Assembly: GCF_000374145.1 (NCBI RefSeq)
Contig: NZ_KB893662.1
Location: 1 to 64,000, forward strand
Reading direction: 5' to 3'
From: Neomegalonema perideroedes DSM 15528
Lineage (GTDB): Bacteria; Pseudomonadota; Alphaproteobacteria; Rhodobacterales; Rhodobacteraceae
Length of the DNA: 64,000 nt
Shown: piece after piece, positions 1-8,118 of the stretch
Position numbering within the stretch: position 1 is the first letter of the stretch
How the letters are laid out: the number at the start of each line of letters is the position of its first letter
Notes under the pieces: model-generated
The model's input: the letters and a program-made list of their open reading frames with translations, nothing else
The model's database searches: none
What the model was told of the DNA's origin: nothing
Position numbers and translations under genes: made by a program

Positions 1-152
1 CTTCGGCACATTAGGAACGAACCCTCGGCACATTAGGAACGCGCGCTTTTCATAACGCCTTGGAATCTCGGAGCGAATCCGGGCTCAAAAATCCCTTAAC
101 TCTTTAACAGATTCATTAAATCTCTAACCCGGCCGCCGCCGAGTTATCCACA
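1..152. other. Candidate replication origin: iterons, AT-rich stretch, DnaA box
   Basis: Two identical 17-bp direct repeats (TCGGCACATTAGGAACG) lie at 3-19 and 25-41, a 22-bp period or about two helical turns, as expected of iterons bound by a plasmid Rep protein. An AT-rich stretch rich in TTAA and TTAAC elements follows at about 88-128. A perfect DnaA box, TTATCCACA, lies at 144-152. This order (iterons, AT-rich DNA, DnaA box) is known from iteron plasmids. The window starts inside or just after the repeats, so the array may be longer and an initiator gene may lie upstream. Origin function is inferred; the repeats and the box are directly visible. Confidence 0.55.
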
Positions 153-326
153 GCCCTGATTTCAGGCGATTCCAGAGCCGGTGAAGAAGGGACTCGAAGC
201 GAAAGAGGATCAGGTCCAATCTCGCTCTTCGAATAACCATATGAGATTTCCATATACGGATTCCCTAGGAAAACCGCCGTCTTCATTCTATAGCCGAATA
301 TCGACGGCCCAGCTGAAAGCCAAGAC
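153..326. promoter_or_regulatory. Leader region upstream of cysQ
   Basis: No gene is recognisable here. The hexamer CCATAT occurs twice in direct orientation (237-242 and 250-255), and the surroundings are more AT-rich than the coding DNA, so the cysQ-cysD-cysN promoter is probably in this stretch. No -10/-35 pair could be assigned with confidence. Confidence 0.3.
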
Positions 327-1148
327 ATGTCCGCCACCCCGTCCGCCCTGACGCCGCCCGATCCCTTCGCCCTCGCGGCGCTGTCTCGGACTCTGGCTTT
401 GGAGGCGGGCGAAGCGATCCTGAGGCTCCGGGGCTGCGCGACGAAAGCCAAAGCGGACGGCTCGCCCGTCACGGAGGCGGACCTCGCGGCCAACGCCATT
501 TTGGAGGAAGGATTGAGGTCGGCCTATCCGAAGATCCCCATCGTCACCGAGGAGCGCGAGGCCGATCACGCCTCCGGCGCGCCCGCCGAGATCTTCTTTT
601 TGCTCGATCCTCTGGACGGCACCAAGGATTACGCGCGCGGCGGCGAGGACTTCACCGTCAATCTCGCGCTGATCGTCCGGGGCGCGCCTTGGGCGGGCGT
701 GGTCTACGCGCCCGCGCATGACCGGCTCTACCGCAGCCTGCCGGAGGGCGGCGCCGAGGAGGAGACGCCTTCCACGGGCCTCCGCCGCGCTCTGCGGGTC
801 CGTCGCGGGCCGCAGGAGCCTCTGACGGCGGTCTTCAGCAAATCCCATGAGGAGGCGCGCACCCGCGCCTGGCTCGCCGAGCGTCCGGGGCTGAGGGTGG
901 TTCAGATCGGCTCCTCGCTGAAATTCTGCCTCGTGGCTTCGGGCGAGGCTGACGTCTATCCGCGGCTCAGCCGCATCCGCGAATGGGACATCGCGGCGGG
1001 CGACGCCGTGCTGCGCGCCGCCGGCGGCGTCGCGCAGGATCTCGCGGGCGCGCCCCTGCTCTACGGCGCGCCGGGATTCGTCGCGCCGGAGTTCCTCGCC
1101 TTCGCGCCCTCTTATTCAGATTCAAGCCCTCAAGGTCGACATGCGTAA
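327..1148 (+). CDS. cysQ: 3'(2'),5'-bisphosphate nucleotidase (PAP phosphatase)
   Basis: Inositol-monophosphatase-fold enzyme expected to hydrolyse 3'-phosphoadenosine 5'-phosphate (PAP) to AMP in the cytoplasm. The 273-residue length is normal for CysQ. The metal-binding motif DPLDGTKDY is at residues 94-102, preceded by an acidic pair (TEE, 74-76), and the second family signature WDIAAGD is at 220-226. Its stop codon overlaps the cysD start by 8 bp, so the two are probably translated together. CysQ normally removes the PAP left after PAPS is used, which contrasts with the degenerate APS kinase tail on the neighbouring CysN. Other IMPase-family phosphatases cannot be excluded, but the cysD-cysN linkage favours CysQ. 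Confidence 0.9.
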   Translation: MSATPSALTPPDPFALAALSRTLALEAGEAILRLRGCATKAKADGSPVTEADLAANAILEEGLRSAYPKIPIVTEEREADHASGAPAEIFFLLDPLDGTKDYARGGEDFTVNLALIVRGAPWAGVVYAPAHDRLYRSLPEGGAEEETPSTGLRRALRVRRGPQEPLTAVFSKSHEEARTRAWLAERPGLRVVQIGSSLKFCLVASGEADVYPRLSRIREWDIAAGDAVLRAAGGVAQDLAGAPLLYGAPGFVAPEFLAFAPSYSDSSPQGRHA

Positions 1149-2043
1149 GCTCACCCATCTTCAGCGGCTGGAGGCCGAGAGCATCCACATCTTCCGCGAG
1201 GTGGTCGCGGAATGCGAAAACCCGGTGATGCTCTATTCCATCGGCAAGGACAGCTCGGTGCTTCTGCATCTGGCGCTCAAGGCTTTTTGGCCGGGTCCGC
1301 CGCCCTTCCCGCTGCTGCATGTGGACACGGGCTGGAAGTTCAGGGAGATGATCGCCTTCCGCGACCGCATGGCGCGCGAGCTGAATCTGAATCTCCTCGT
1401 GCATATGAATCCCGAGGGGCTGGCTCAGGGCGTGGGGCCTTTCACCCACGGCTCTTCGGTCCACACCGACGTCATGAAGACCCAAGGGCTCAAGCAGGCG
1501 CTCGACGCCTATGGCTTCGACGCGGCCTTCGGCGGCGCCCGCCGCGACGAGGAGAAGTCCCGCGCCAAGGAGCGCGTCTTCTCCTTCCGCAGCGCGCGGC
1601 ATCAATGGGATCCCAAGAACCAGCGCCCCGAGCTCTGGAGCCTCTATAACGCGCGCAAGGCCAAGGGCGAGTCGATCCGGGTCTTTCCGCTCTCCAACTG
1701 GACCGAGCTGGACATCTGGCAATACATCCACCTTGAGGAGATCCCCATCGTGCCGCTCTATTACGCGGCCAAGCGCCCCGTGGTGGAGCGCGACGGGGCG
1801 CTGATCATGGTGGACGACGAGCGCATGCCTCTGCGGCCCGGCGAGGAGCCGGAGCTGCGTTCGGTGCGCTTTCGGACTCTCGGCTGCTATCCGCTGACCG
1901 GAGCGATCGAGTCCACGGCCTCCAGCCTGCCCGAAATTCTTCAGGAGATGCTGCTCTCGACCTCCTCCGAGCGTCAGGGCCGCGTGATCGACCGCGACTC
2001 CATCGGCTCCATGGAGCGTAAGAAGCAGGAGGGATATTTCTGA
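1141..2043 (+). CDS. cysD: Sulfate adenylyltransferase subunit 2 (ATP sulfurylase small subunit)
   Basis: Catalytic subunit of ATP sulfurylase, which makes adenosine 5'-phosphosulfate (APS) from ATP and sulfate. It is 300 residues, the usual CysD length. The PP-loop motif SIGKDSS is at residues 33-39, and the middle carries the CysD-typical [15 protein letters not shown] segment. The C-terminus ([11 protein letters not shown]) matches the family. The start overlaps the end of cysQ by 8 bp, and the TGATG-type junction with cysN (shared base 2043) indicates translational coupling. The protein acts with the GTPase CysN as a heterodimer in cytoplasmic sulfate activation. Confidence 0.96.
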   Translation: MRKLTHLQRLEAESIHIFREVVAECENPVMLYSIGKDSSVLLHLALKAFWPGPPPFPLLHVDTGWKFREMIAFRDRMARELNLNLLVHMNPEGLAQGVGPFTHGSSVHTDVMKTQGLKQALDAYGFDAAFGGARRDEEKSRAKERVFSFRSARHQWDPKNQRPELWSLYNARKAKGESIRVFPLSNWTELDIWQYIHLEEIPIVPLYYAAKRPVVERDGALIMVDDERMPLRPGEEPELRSVRFRTLGCYPLTGAIESTASSLPEILQEMLLSTSSERQGRVIDRDSIGSMERKKQEGYF

Positions 2044-3830
2044 TGGCCCCCAATGCGGATCTCATCTCGGCCGATCTCGGCGCCTATCTGAAGCTCCATG
2101 AGGAGAAGGATCTCCTGCGCTTCATCGCCTGCGGCTCGGTGGACGACGGCAAATCCACGCTGATCGGGCGGCTGCTCTATGAGAGCAAGGCGCTCTTCGA
2201 GGACCAGCTCAGCGCGCTGGAGACGGAATCGAAGAAATTCGGCACCCAAGGCGAGAATCTCGATTTCGCCCTTCTGGTGGACGGCCTCTCCGCCGAGCGC
2301 GAGCAGGGCATCACCATCGACGTGGCTTACCGCTTCTTCTCGACGGACCGGCGCAAATTCATCGTCGCCGACACCCCCGGCCATGAGCAATACACCCGCA
2401 ACATGGCCACCGGCGCCTCGACGGCGGATCTGGCGATCCTGCTCATCGACGCCCGGCGCGGCGTGCTGCCTCAGACCCGCCGCCATAGCCTCATCGTCTC
2501 GATGCTCGGCGTGAAGCGGGTGGCTCTGGCGGTGAATAAGATGGACCTCGTGGACTGGTCCGAGGCCCGCTTCGAGGAGATCCGCAAGGAATACGCGGCC
2601 TTCGCCGCGGATTTGGGCTTCACGGAGATTCAGGCCATTCCGGTTTCGGCTCTGCGCGGCGATAACGTGATGATCCCGAGCTTGGCGGCGCCTTGGTACG
2701 ACGGCCCGACGCTTTTGGGCTATCTGGAGGCGGTTCCGGTGGATTCCGACCTTCAGGCTCAACCCTTCCGCATGGCGGTTCAGCGCGTGGCGCGGCCCAA
2801 TCTCGATTTCCGCGGCTTCTGCGGCCGCATCGCGGCGGGCGTGGCGCGTCCGGGCGACCGCGTGCGGGCCATGCCCTCGGGCGTGGAGAGCCGCATCAAG
2901 GAGATCGTGGTCTATCGCGATTCCCGCCCCGACGCGGTGGCCGGCGAATCCGTCACGCTGACGCTTGAGGATGAGATCGACGTCTCGCGCGGCGACGTGC
3001 TCTGCGCCGTCGGAGAGCCCGCCGAGGCCGCAGACCGCTTCTCCACGCGGCTGCTCTGGATGGCGCAGGAGCCGCTGCAGCCGGGCCGCGATTATCTGCT
3101 GAAGATCGGAACGCGCCTCGTCACGGCGAGCGTGGCCGCGCCGCGCTTCAAGATCGACGTCAACACGCAGGAGCGCCTTTCCGCCGAGCGGCTGGAGCTC
3201 AATGAGATCGGCCTTTGCGAGATCGCGCTGGATCGCCCCATCGCCTTCGAGCGCTATGGCGCGAGCCGCGAATTGGGCGGCTTCATCCTCATCGACCGCC
3301 TCACCAACGCCACCATCGCCATGGGGCTGATCGAAGAGCCTCTCAACCGGCTGTCGGCTCAGGCGGCGCGGCGCGTGGACCGCGCCGCGCGGGCCGAGAT
3401 GAAGGGGCAGCGTCCGGCGGCGCTCTGGATCACCGGGCCTTCGGCGGAGCGCGGTTCGGAGCTGGCGCTGGCGCTGGAGCGCGGTCTGCTCGCCCGCGGA
3501 CGCCACAGCATGGCTCTGGCGGAGGAGGATCTGCGCGGATCGGGCGAAGAAGGCTTCCGCGCCGCCGTGGAGGCGCTGAGGCTGATGGCCGACGCGGGGC
3601 TGATCGTGGTGGCGGCTCTGCCTGCGCCGCGCAAGGCGGAAAGGCTGCTGGCCCGCGACCGCATGGCGGAGGGCGAATTCGTCGAGATCTTCCTCGAAGG
3701 CCAGGAGACCGGCGCGGCCTATGAAGCCCCCGAAGCGCCGGAGATCCGGCTGAATCCCGCCGAAGTCTCGGCGGATCAGGCCGCCGCGCGGGTGCTCGCC
3801 TTTCTGGAGGCCCGGCGCATCATTCCTTGA
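2043..3830 (+). CDS. cysN: Sulfate adenylyltransferase subunit 1 (CysN GTPase) with degenerate APS kinase tail
   Basis: GTPase subunit of ATP sulfurylase. The GTP-binding motifs are intact: GSVDDGKST at residues 31-39, DTPGH at 110-114 and NKMD at 165-168, followed by EF-Tu-like beta-barrel domains to about residue 450. Residues 454-595 align by eye with the APS kinase (CysC) half of NodQ/CysNC proteins (for example LMADAGLIVVAALPAPRKAE and FVEIFLEG, then YEAPEAPEIRL). However, the kinase P-loop, normally GLSGAGKST, reads GPSAERGSE, and the segment between FVEIF and YEAPE is much shortened. Kinase activity is therefore probably lost while ATP sulfurylase function is kept. At 595 residues it is shorter than typical CysNC fusions. 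Confidence 0.93.
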   Translation: MAPNADLISADLGAYLKLHEEKDLLRFIACGSVDDGKSTLIGRLLYESKALFEDQLSALETESKKFGTQGENLDFALLVDGLSAEREQGITIDVAYRFFSTDRRKFIVADTPGHEQYTRNMATGASTADLAILLIDARRGVLPQTRRHSLIVSMLGVKRVALAVNKMDLVDWSEARFEEIRKEYAAFAADLGFTEIQAIPVSALRGDNVMIPSLAAPWYDGPTLLGYLEAVPVDSDLQAQPFRMAVQRVARPNLDFRGFCGRIAAGVARPGDRVRAMPSGVESRIKEIVVYRDSRPDAVAGESVTLTLEDEIDVSRGDVLCAVGEPAEAADRFSTRLLWMAQEPLQPGRDYLLKIGTRLVTASVAAPRFKIDVNTQERLSAERLELNEIGLCEIALDRPIAFERYGASRELGGFILIDRLTNATIAMGLIEEPLNRLSAQAARRVDRAARAEMKGQRPAALWITGPSAERGSELALALERGLLARGRHSMALAEEDLRGSGEEGFRAAVEALRLMADAGLIVVAALPAPRKAERLLARDRMAEGEFVEIFLEGQETGAAYEAPEAPEIRLNPAEVSADQAAARVLAFLEARRIIP

Positions 3831-3897
3831 CGCCGGAAAAGACGTCGGGCGCCGCGTTCCTGAAATGCCGAAGGATTACGCGCCGGAATCCCGCGCA

Positions 3898-3924
3898 GGG
3901 GCTTCGAAGCTTATTCGAAGCCCC
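3898..3924. terminator. Perfect hairpin between convergent cysN and soxD
   Basis: An 11-bp perfect stem (GGGGCTTCGAA at 3898-3908 and its complement at 3914-3924) has a 5-nt loop. It overlaps the soxD stop codon and lies between two convergent operons, so it may end transcription from either side. No T-tract follows in either direction, so it could instead only stabilise the 3' ends. Confidence 0.5.
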
Positions 3925-4621
3925 CTCCGCCATCCGGAGTCACGCCCACGGCGCGGGCGCGGCCGATGATTTTCGCCGCTCCGGGCAGACAATCGCTCAT
4001 GCAGGGCTCAAGGCCCGGCGCATATTGCGGCTCGGACCAGCGATCGTCCTCGATGAAGCCCTCCGCGTTGGGCAAAGCGAAATCCGTGAAATTCTCGCGG
4101 CTGAGTTCGAAGCTTTCCTCCTCCACGAGATCGTTCAGATAGAGGATATAGGCCGTGATCGCGTAAGCCTCGTCGTCGGTCAGGCTGCGCGGCGCGTGAA
4201 AGGGCATGGCCCGGCGCGTGTAATCGAAGACCGTCGAGAGATGCGGCCAATAGGAGCCGATGGTCTTGAGCGGGTCGCGATGGGTCAAAGTCCCGCGTCC
4301 GCCCGCCAGAGCCGCCCAGCGGCCCGCGCCCTCGCCGAAATCGCCATGACAGGCCGCGCAGAGCCCGTCATAGAGCAGGCCGCCCTCCTCCGCCGTTCCG
4401 CGGCCCTCAGGGAGGCCTTGTCCGTCGGGGCGCACGTCGATGTCCCAGGCGGCGATCTCGGCCTCCGTGGCCGCCCGCCCGAGGCCGAGCGGCGCTTCTT
4501 CGGCCCAAGCCCCGCCCGCCGCGAGCCAGAGCGCCAGAGCGAAGCCGCCCGCCCTTTGTCTGGTCGCATTTTCGCGACGCGAATCCCTTCCGGCTTCGCT
4601 GGAAAATGCTCTACTCCACAT
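3911..4621 (-). CDS. soxD: SoxD-type cytochrome c subunit of sulfur/sulfite dehydrogenase
   Basis: Periplasmic c-type cytochrome that would take electrons from the adjacent molybdenum subunit. A signal-peptide-like hydrophobic segment ends near AWA at residue 40. A single haem site, CAACH, is at residues 88-92, with Met139 (AMPF) as the probable axial ligand. The C-terminal CMSDC segment is seen in SoxD-like proteins. At 236 residues with one haem motif it is shorter than the di-haem SoxD of Paracoccus. The start at 4621 overlaps the end of soxC by 11 bp. The N-terminus before the signal peptide is unusually long, so the true start may be a non-ATG codon further in. Confidence 0.8.
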   Translation of the reverse strand: MWSRAFSSEAGRDSRRENATRQRAGGFALALWLAAGGAWAEEAPLGLGRAATEAEIAAWDIDVRPDGQGLPEGRGTAEEGGLLYDGLCAACHGDFGEGAGRWAALAGGRGTLTHRDPLKTIGSYWPHLSTVFDYTRRAMPFHAPRSLTDDEAYAITAYILYLNDLVEEESFELSRENFTDFALPNAEGFIEDDRWSEPQYAPGLEPCMSDCLPGAAKIIGRARAVGVTPDGGGGFE

Positions 4622-5885
4622 CGACGTTCTCCAGCGCGCCGTCCGGGGCGAGCCGCCAGGTCTGGATCGCGTTGTTATGATAAATGGAGTTCACGCCCCG
4701 CGCCGCCTGAAGCTGTTGGCGCGTGGGCTGAATGCGGCCCGCCTCGTCCATGGCCCGCGACTGGATGAGCCATTCCGAGCCGTCCCAATCGACGTCGAGA
4801 TAAAAGCGCCGCAGAGCGAAAGGCAGATCCGGCCCCGAGAACCGCGCCGGACGCCAGTTCCGCCCTCCGTCCAGCGAGACGTCGACGCGCGTCACCCGCC
4901 CCGCTCCCGACCAGGCGAGGCCGGAGACCACCAGCGGCCCCGTCCCATGACGCAGAGGCGCCTGAGGGCTCGGGTTCGTGACGACGGACTTCACCTCCAT
5001 CTCGAAGGTCTGGCGGCGCGCCTCGCCGCTGGGCAGAAGCTCGGTGTAGCGCGAGGTTTCTTCGCGCTGGCCCCAAGGGGCGTCTCCGACTTCGATCCGC
5101 CTCAGCCATTTGATCCAGAGATTGCCCTCCCAGCCGGGAACCACCAGCCGCAGCGGATAGCCTTGTTCCGGCCGCAGAGCCTCGCCGTTCATCTTGAAGG
5201 CGACGAGGCAATCCTCCAGCGCCTTGATCAGAGGCAAAGAGCGCGACATGCCCGCTCCATCCGCCCCCTCGACCAGCAGCCATGAGGCGCCTTCGCGCAG
5301 GCCCGCCTCCATCAGCAGTCGCCGCAGCGGCACGCCGACATATTCCACGCAATGGAGCATCCCATGGGTGAACTGCACGCCGTCGAGCTGGGCGCCGCGC
5401 CATTCCATGCCGGTGTTGGCGGCGCATTCGAGGAAATAGACATGGCTTTCGCGCGGAAAGCGCAAAAGATCCCGCATCGTGAAGATCAAAGGCCGCTCGA
5501 CCATGCCATGGAGCATCAGGCGATGGTCTTCAGGCTCGACCTCCGCGATTCCGGAATGATGGCGCTCGAAGCAAAGGCCGTTCGGCGTGACGATTCCGTC
5601 CAGCTCATGCAGCGGCGTGAAGCTCACCGAGGCGGCGGGATCGGCGGTGAGCCAAGGCACCGTGCGCCGGACCACATGCGCCTCCTGCGGCGCCGGGAGG
5701 CCGTAGGATCCGTCCTCCACGCCGGGGCCGAGGCTCGTGGACCAAGGCTGCGGCTCCAGAACGGCGGGATCGCCTTGGGAGGCTTCCTGAGCCCGCGCGG
5801 AGGAGGCGCCCCAAACGCCGCCCACCGCGAGGCCCTTCAAAAGCCTGCGGCGGGAGAGACGAAAGGATTTTCGCGGAAGGATCAT
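4611..5885 (-). CDS. soxC: SoxC-type sulfane/sulfite dehydrogenase, molybdenum cofactor subunit
   Basis: Sulfite-oxidase-family molybdoenzyme, exported folded by the Tat system. A twin-arginine motif (SRRRLLKG) begins near residue 11, followed by a hydrophobic stretch. The conserved Moco-binding cysteine lies in FLECAANTGMEW (Cys154), and the next conserved block, QFTHGMLHCVEYVGVPLRRL, is typical of SoxC. The C-terminal third is the beta-sandwich dimerisation domain. The start at 5885 is chosen because the Tat signal begins right after it. Length (424 residues) fits SoxC. The soxXYZAB genes are absent from the window, so the pair may act as a stand-alone sulfite dehydrogenase or with Sox proteins encoded elsewhere. 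Confidence 0.88.
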   Translation of the reverse strand: MILPRKSFRLSRRRLLKGLAVGGVWGASSARAQEASQGDPAVLEPQPWSTSLGPGVEDGSYGLPAPQEAHVVRRTVPWLTADPAASVSFTPLHELDGIVTPNGLCFERHHSGIAEVEPEDHRLMLHGMVERPLIFTMRDLLRFPRESHVYFLECAANTGMEWRGAQLDGVQFTHGMLHCVEYVGVPLRRLLMEAGLREGASWLLVEGADGAGMSRSLPLIKALEDCLVAFKMNGEALRPEQGYPLRLVVPGWEGNLWIKWLRRIEVGDAPWGQREETSRYTELLPSGEARRQTFEMEVKSVVTNPSPQAPLRHGTGPLVVSGLAWSGAGRVTRVDVSLDGGRNWRPARFSGPDLPFALRRFYLDVDWDGSEWLIQSRAMDEAGRIQPTRQQLQAARGVNSIYHNNAIQTWRLAPDGALENVDVE

Positions 5886-5932
5886 CGCAGAATCATCGAC
5901 GGCGCGGCCCGGAGCTGGCGGCTCTGAACGCC

Positions 5933-6346
5933 TCAGCGCCGCCGGGTCAGGATGTAGCCCGCCAAAGCCGCGAGGCCAAGCCCCTTCAGATTCGTCGCGC
6001 CGCGCCCGACGCTCGCCCCGATGAGGCTGACCTGAGTCAGAGCGTCGCGCTCCGCCTCGCGCATCCGCAAAAAATGCTCCCGGCGGGCGCGCTTCTTCGC
6101 CGAAGAGGCGAGCAGCATCAGGACGCCGCCCAAAACGGCCGAAATCCCGGCCACGGCCAAAGCCGCGAGCCAAGGCTCCCAGATCGTCAGCAGCGCGAAG
6201 AACAGCGACAGCAAAAGGAAGATCCCCGCGACGGCGAAGAAGACGCCCGCGAAGACCTTCAACCCGATATCCTGCGCGCGCCCCTTGAGCGAGGCGCCCG
6301 CCGCCGCGCCCAGAGAGCCGGCGGCGGAACGCATCAAGCCCAGCAT
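5933..6346 (-). CDS. Phage-holin-family / YqjE-like inner membrane protein
   Basis: A 137-residue protein with two adjacent hydrophobic helices (about residues 30-55 and 60-85) and a basic, charged tail. It resembles the Phage_holin_3_6 (YqjE-like) family, which commonly follows a DUF883 gene. It starts on the TGATG overlap with the upstream DUF883 gene (shared base 6346), so the two are co-translated. The role is probably in envelope stress or membrane maintenance and is not established by the sequence. There is no sign of phage genes around it, so a lysis function is unlikely. Confidence 0.65.
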   Translation of the reverse strand: MLGLMRSAAGSLGAAAGASLKGRAQDIGLKVFAGVFFAVAGIFLLLSLFFALLTIWEPWLAALAVAGISAVLGGVLMLLASSAKKRARREHFLRMREAERDALTQVSLIGASVGRGATNLKGLGLAALAGYILTRRR

Positions 6347-6654
6347 CAGCGGCGCGACAACAGGCCGATGAACAGACCCACGCCGAGCGCGATGGCCACG
6401 GCCTGAAGCGGACGCTCCTCGACGCGGCGCTCAAGCTCGCTGCTGGCGTCGTCGAAGGCGTGGGCGCCGCGGTCGCGGATGTCATGGGCGCCGGCGCGGG
6501 CGCGGCGGTAAAGCTGGCGCGCGCGGTCGGAGCCTTCCTCCAGATATTCCTCGGCCTGCTCTTTCAGCTTGGCCTTGGCCGTCTTGAGTTCGGCCTTCAG
6601 GTCGGCGAGCTGCTTTTCGAGGTCTTCCTGAACGGTTTTCGGATCCGTCGCCAT
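6346..6654 (-). CDS. DUF883 (ElaB/YqjD-type) membrane-anchored protein
   Basis: A 102-residue protein with a charged, lysine/glutamate-rich coiled-coil N-terminal half (KQLADLKAELKTAKAKLKEQ) and a single C-terminal transmembrane segment (AVAIALGVGLFIGLL). This is the architecture of ElaB/YqjD proteins, tail-anchored inner membrane proteins that bind ribosomes in stationary phase in E. coli. The ATG at 6654 is preceded by AGAGAGGA. It is translationally coupled to the downstream YqjE-like gene. The exact role here is inferred from the family only. Confidence 0.75.
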   Translation of the reverse strand: MATDPKTVQEDLEKQLADLKAELKTAKAKLKEQAEEYLEEGSDRARQLYRRARAGAHDIRDRGAHAFDDASSELERRVEERPLQAVAIALGVGLFIGLLSRR

Positions 6655-6810
6655 GATGAGTCCTCTCTGATTTTGACGAAGAAGGGCCGCCGCGAAGGGG
6701 GCCCGCGAATCTCTGAGCCTGCGCGCCTCCAAAGCGGGGGAAGGCGGCGCTCTCCGTTTCAGAGATAATCCTTTCGCGTGCGGCGCCAAGGCCGCCAAGA
6801 TGAAAAAATC

Positions 6811-7131
6811 CTAAATTTCAGTCTGAGAACCCTCCTCATGGGGATGGGCGGCGTGGGCCAGCAATTCGTCGAGCATGCGCCGCACATGGGCGTCGGCGGC
6901 TTCGTACAGCACCTGCCGCGAGCGCCGGCGCCCCCGCGCCAGACCCGCCGCCCGCAAAAGCCGCAGGTGATGGCTGGTCAGCGAAGGCGAGGCTCCCGCC
7001 GCCTCCGCGATGGCGCCGACGGGCGCGGGGCCTTCGAGGCAAGCGAGCATCACCCGCAGCCGCGTCGGGTCGCCGAGCAGGCGGAACATCTCCGCCGCCC
7101 GCGCGAGCGCCTCCTCCTGCGGGGCGCTCAT
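6811..7131 (-). CDS. ArsR/SmtB-family metal sensor, CzrA-like
   Basis: Winged-helix repressor of 106 residues, with a recognition helix in the ASPSLTSHHLRLLRAAG region. The C-terminal helix carries Asp80, His82, His93 and His96. The spacing D-x-H-x10-H-x-x-H is exactly that of the alpha-5 zinc/cobalt site of CzrA. A cysteine-based ArsR (CxC) motif is absent, so arsenic sensing is unlikely. It overlaps the 3' end of the CDF transporter gene by 4 bp (ATGA) and is downstream of it in the same operon, so it probably represses its own operon until zinc binds. A dyad upstream of the transporter gene is the likely operator. Confidence 0.88.
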   Translation of the reverse strand: MSAPQEEALARAAEMFRLLGDPTRLRVMLACLEGPAPVGAIAEAAGASPSLTSHHLRLLRAAGLARGRRRSRQVLYEAADAHVRRMLDELLAHAAHPHEEGSQTEI

Positions 7132-8102
7132 GATTTGGCGGCGAGGGCTTCGGCCTCCGCGACCTCGGCCTCAAGGGCGCAGACCTCCCCCGCCTCGCCC
7201 CAAAGGATCTCGACGGTGGCGTGGCCGACGGCGAAGCGTTGCGCGAGTTCGCGCTTGATCGCGCGGACCAGCTCCTGAGGATCGGTCCCGGCGGCGGGCT
7301 GAGCCTCCAGCGTGGCGGCGGTCTTGCCGGAGCTGAGGGACCAGACGTGCAGATGCTCCACCGCGGCCAGCCCCTCGACGTGGCTCAGGAGATAGGCGCG
7401 CACGGCGGCGGGCTGAGCCTCTTTGGGCGCGGCCTCCAGCAGGATCTCCAGCGTGTCGCGCAGCAGCCGCCAGGCCGCCACGAGGATCAGCGCCGAAAGC
7501 AGAGCCGAGAGGATCGGATCTATGGGCGTCCAGCCCGTGGCCCAGATCACGACCGCCGCGAGGATGGCCGCGACCGAGCCGAGCAGATCGCCCATCACAT
7601 GCAGCGTCGCGCCCCGGATGTTGACGTGGGTGCGGTCGGCGCCCCGCAGAATGCGCAGCACGATCAGATTCACCGCCAGCCCGATCAGCGCCACGATCAG
7701 CATCGGCCCGGCGAGGATCTCGCCCGGCTGGCGCAGACGCTGCGCCGCCTCCCAGAGGATCCAGCCCGTCAGCCCGAAAAGCGCCAGAGCGTTGACGAAG
7801 CCGGTCAGCACCTCGAAGCGGGCGAAGCCGTAGGTGCGCAGAGCGTCGGGCGGGCGGCGCGCCAGACGAAAGGCGCCCCAGGCCAAAGCCAGAGCGCTGG
7901 CGTCGGTGAGCATATGTCCGGCGTCGGCGATGAGCGCCAGAGAGCCCGAAAGCCAGCCGCCGACCGCCTCGACCAGCATATAGCCGAAGGTCAGAGCGAA
8001 GGCGAAGAGCACGCGCCTTTCATTGCGGGCGGAGACGGCGGGCGCATGGCCGTGGCCGCCATGGTCATGGTCGTGGTCCTCCGTGTGGGCGTGGGGCGGC
8101 AT
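7128..8102 (-). CDS. CDF-family zinc efflux transporter (CzcD/ZitB-like)
   Basis: Cation diffusion facilitator of the inner membrane, exchanging cytoplasmic Zn2+ (possibly Co2+ or Cd2+) for protons. The N-terminus is histidine/aspartate-rich (HTEDHDHDHGGHGH). Six transmembrane helices can be traced. The paired metal-site motifs are HxxxD at His63/Asp67 in helix 2 and His168/Asp172 in helix 5. A soluble C-terminal domain follows (VEHLHVWSLSSGK). Length (324) is normal. The ATG at 8102 has AGGAG upstream. It is followed by the CzrA-like sensor with a 4-bp overlap, a standard zinc-resistance arrangement. Confidence 0.92.
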   Translation of the reverse strand: MPPHAHTEDHDHDHGGHGHAPAVSARNERRVLFAFALTFGYMLVEAVGGWLSGSLALIADAGHMLTDASALALAWGAFRLARRPPDALRTYGFARFEVLTGFVNALALFGLTGWILWEAAQRLRQPGEILAGPMLIVALIGLAVNLIVLRILRGADRTHVNIRGATLHVMGDLLGSVAAILAAVVIWATGWTPIDPILSALLSALILVAAWRLLRDTLEILLEAAPKEAQPAAVRAYLLSHVEGLAAVEHLHVWSLSSGKTAATLEAQPAAGTDPQELVRAIKRELAQRFAVGHATVEILWGEAGEVCALEAEVAEAEALAAKS

Positions 8103-8118
8103 TGGGGGCTCCTGAATC

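Noticed and set aside
1974-3506. Minus-strand frame of 510 codons opposite cysN
   Set aside because: Antisense to a well-defined CysN; arginine/histidine-rich shadow sequence.
3827-4768. Plus-strand frame starting at the cysN stop codon
   Set aside because: It runs antisense through the SoxD-like gene with CAACH and the end of soxC, and has no protein-like features.
5933-6346. Holin-like protein as evidence of a prophage
   Set aside because: The partner is a DUF883 protein and no phage structural, integrase or lysis genes are near; the YqjE-like reading fits better.
4611-6485. Extended soxC frame beginning at 6485
   Set aside because: The upstream part covers the YqjE-like and DUF883 genes in another frame; the Tat signal just after 5885 marks the true start.
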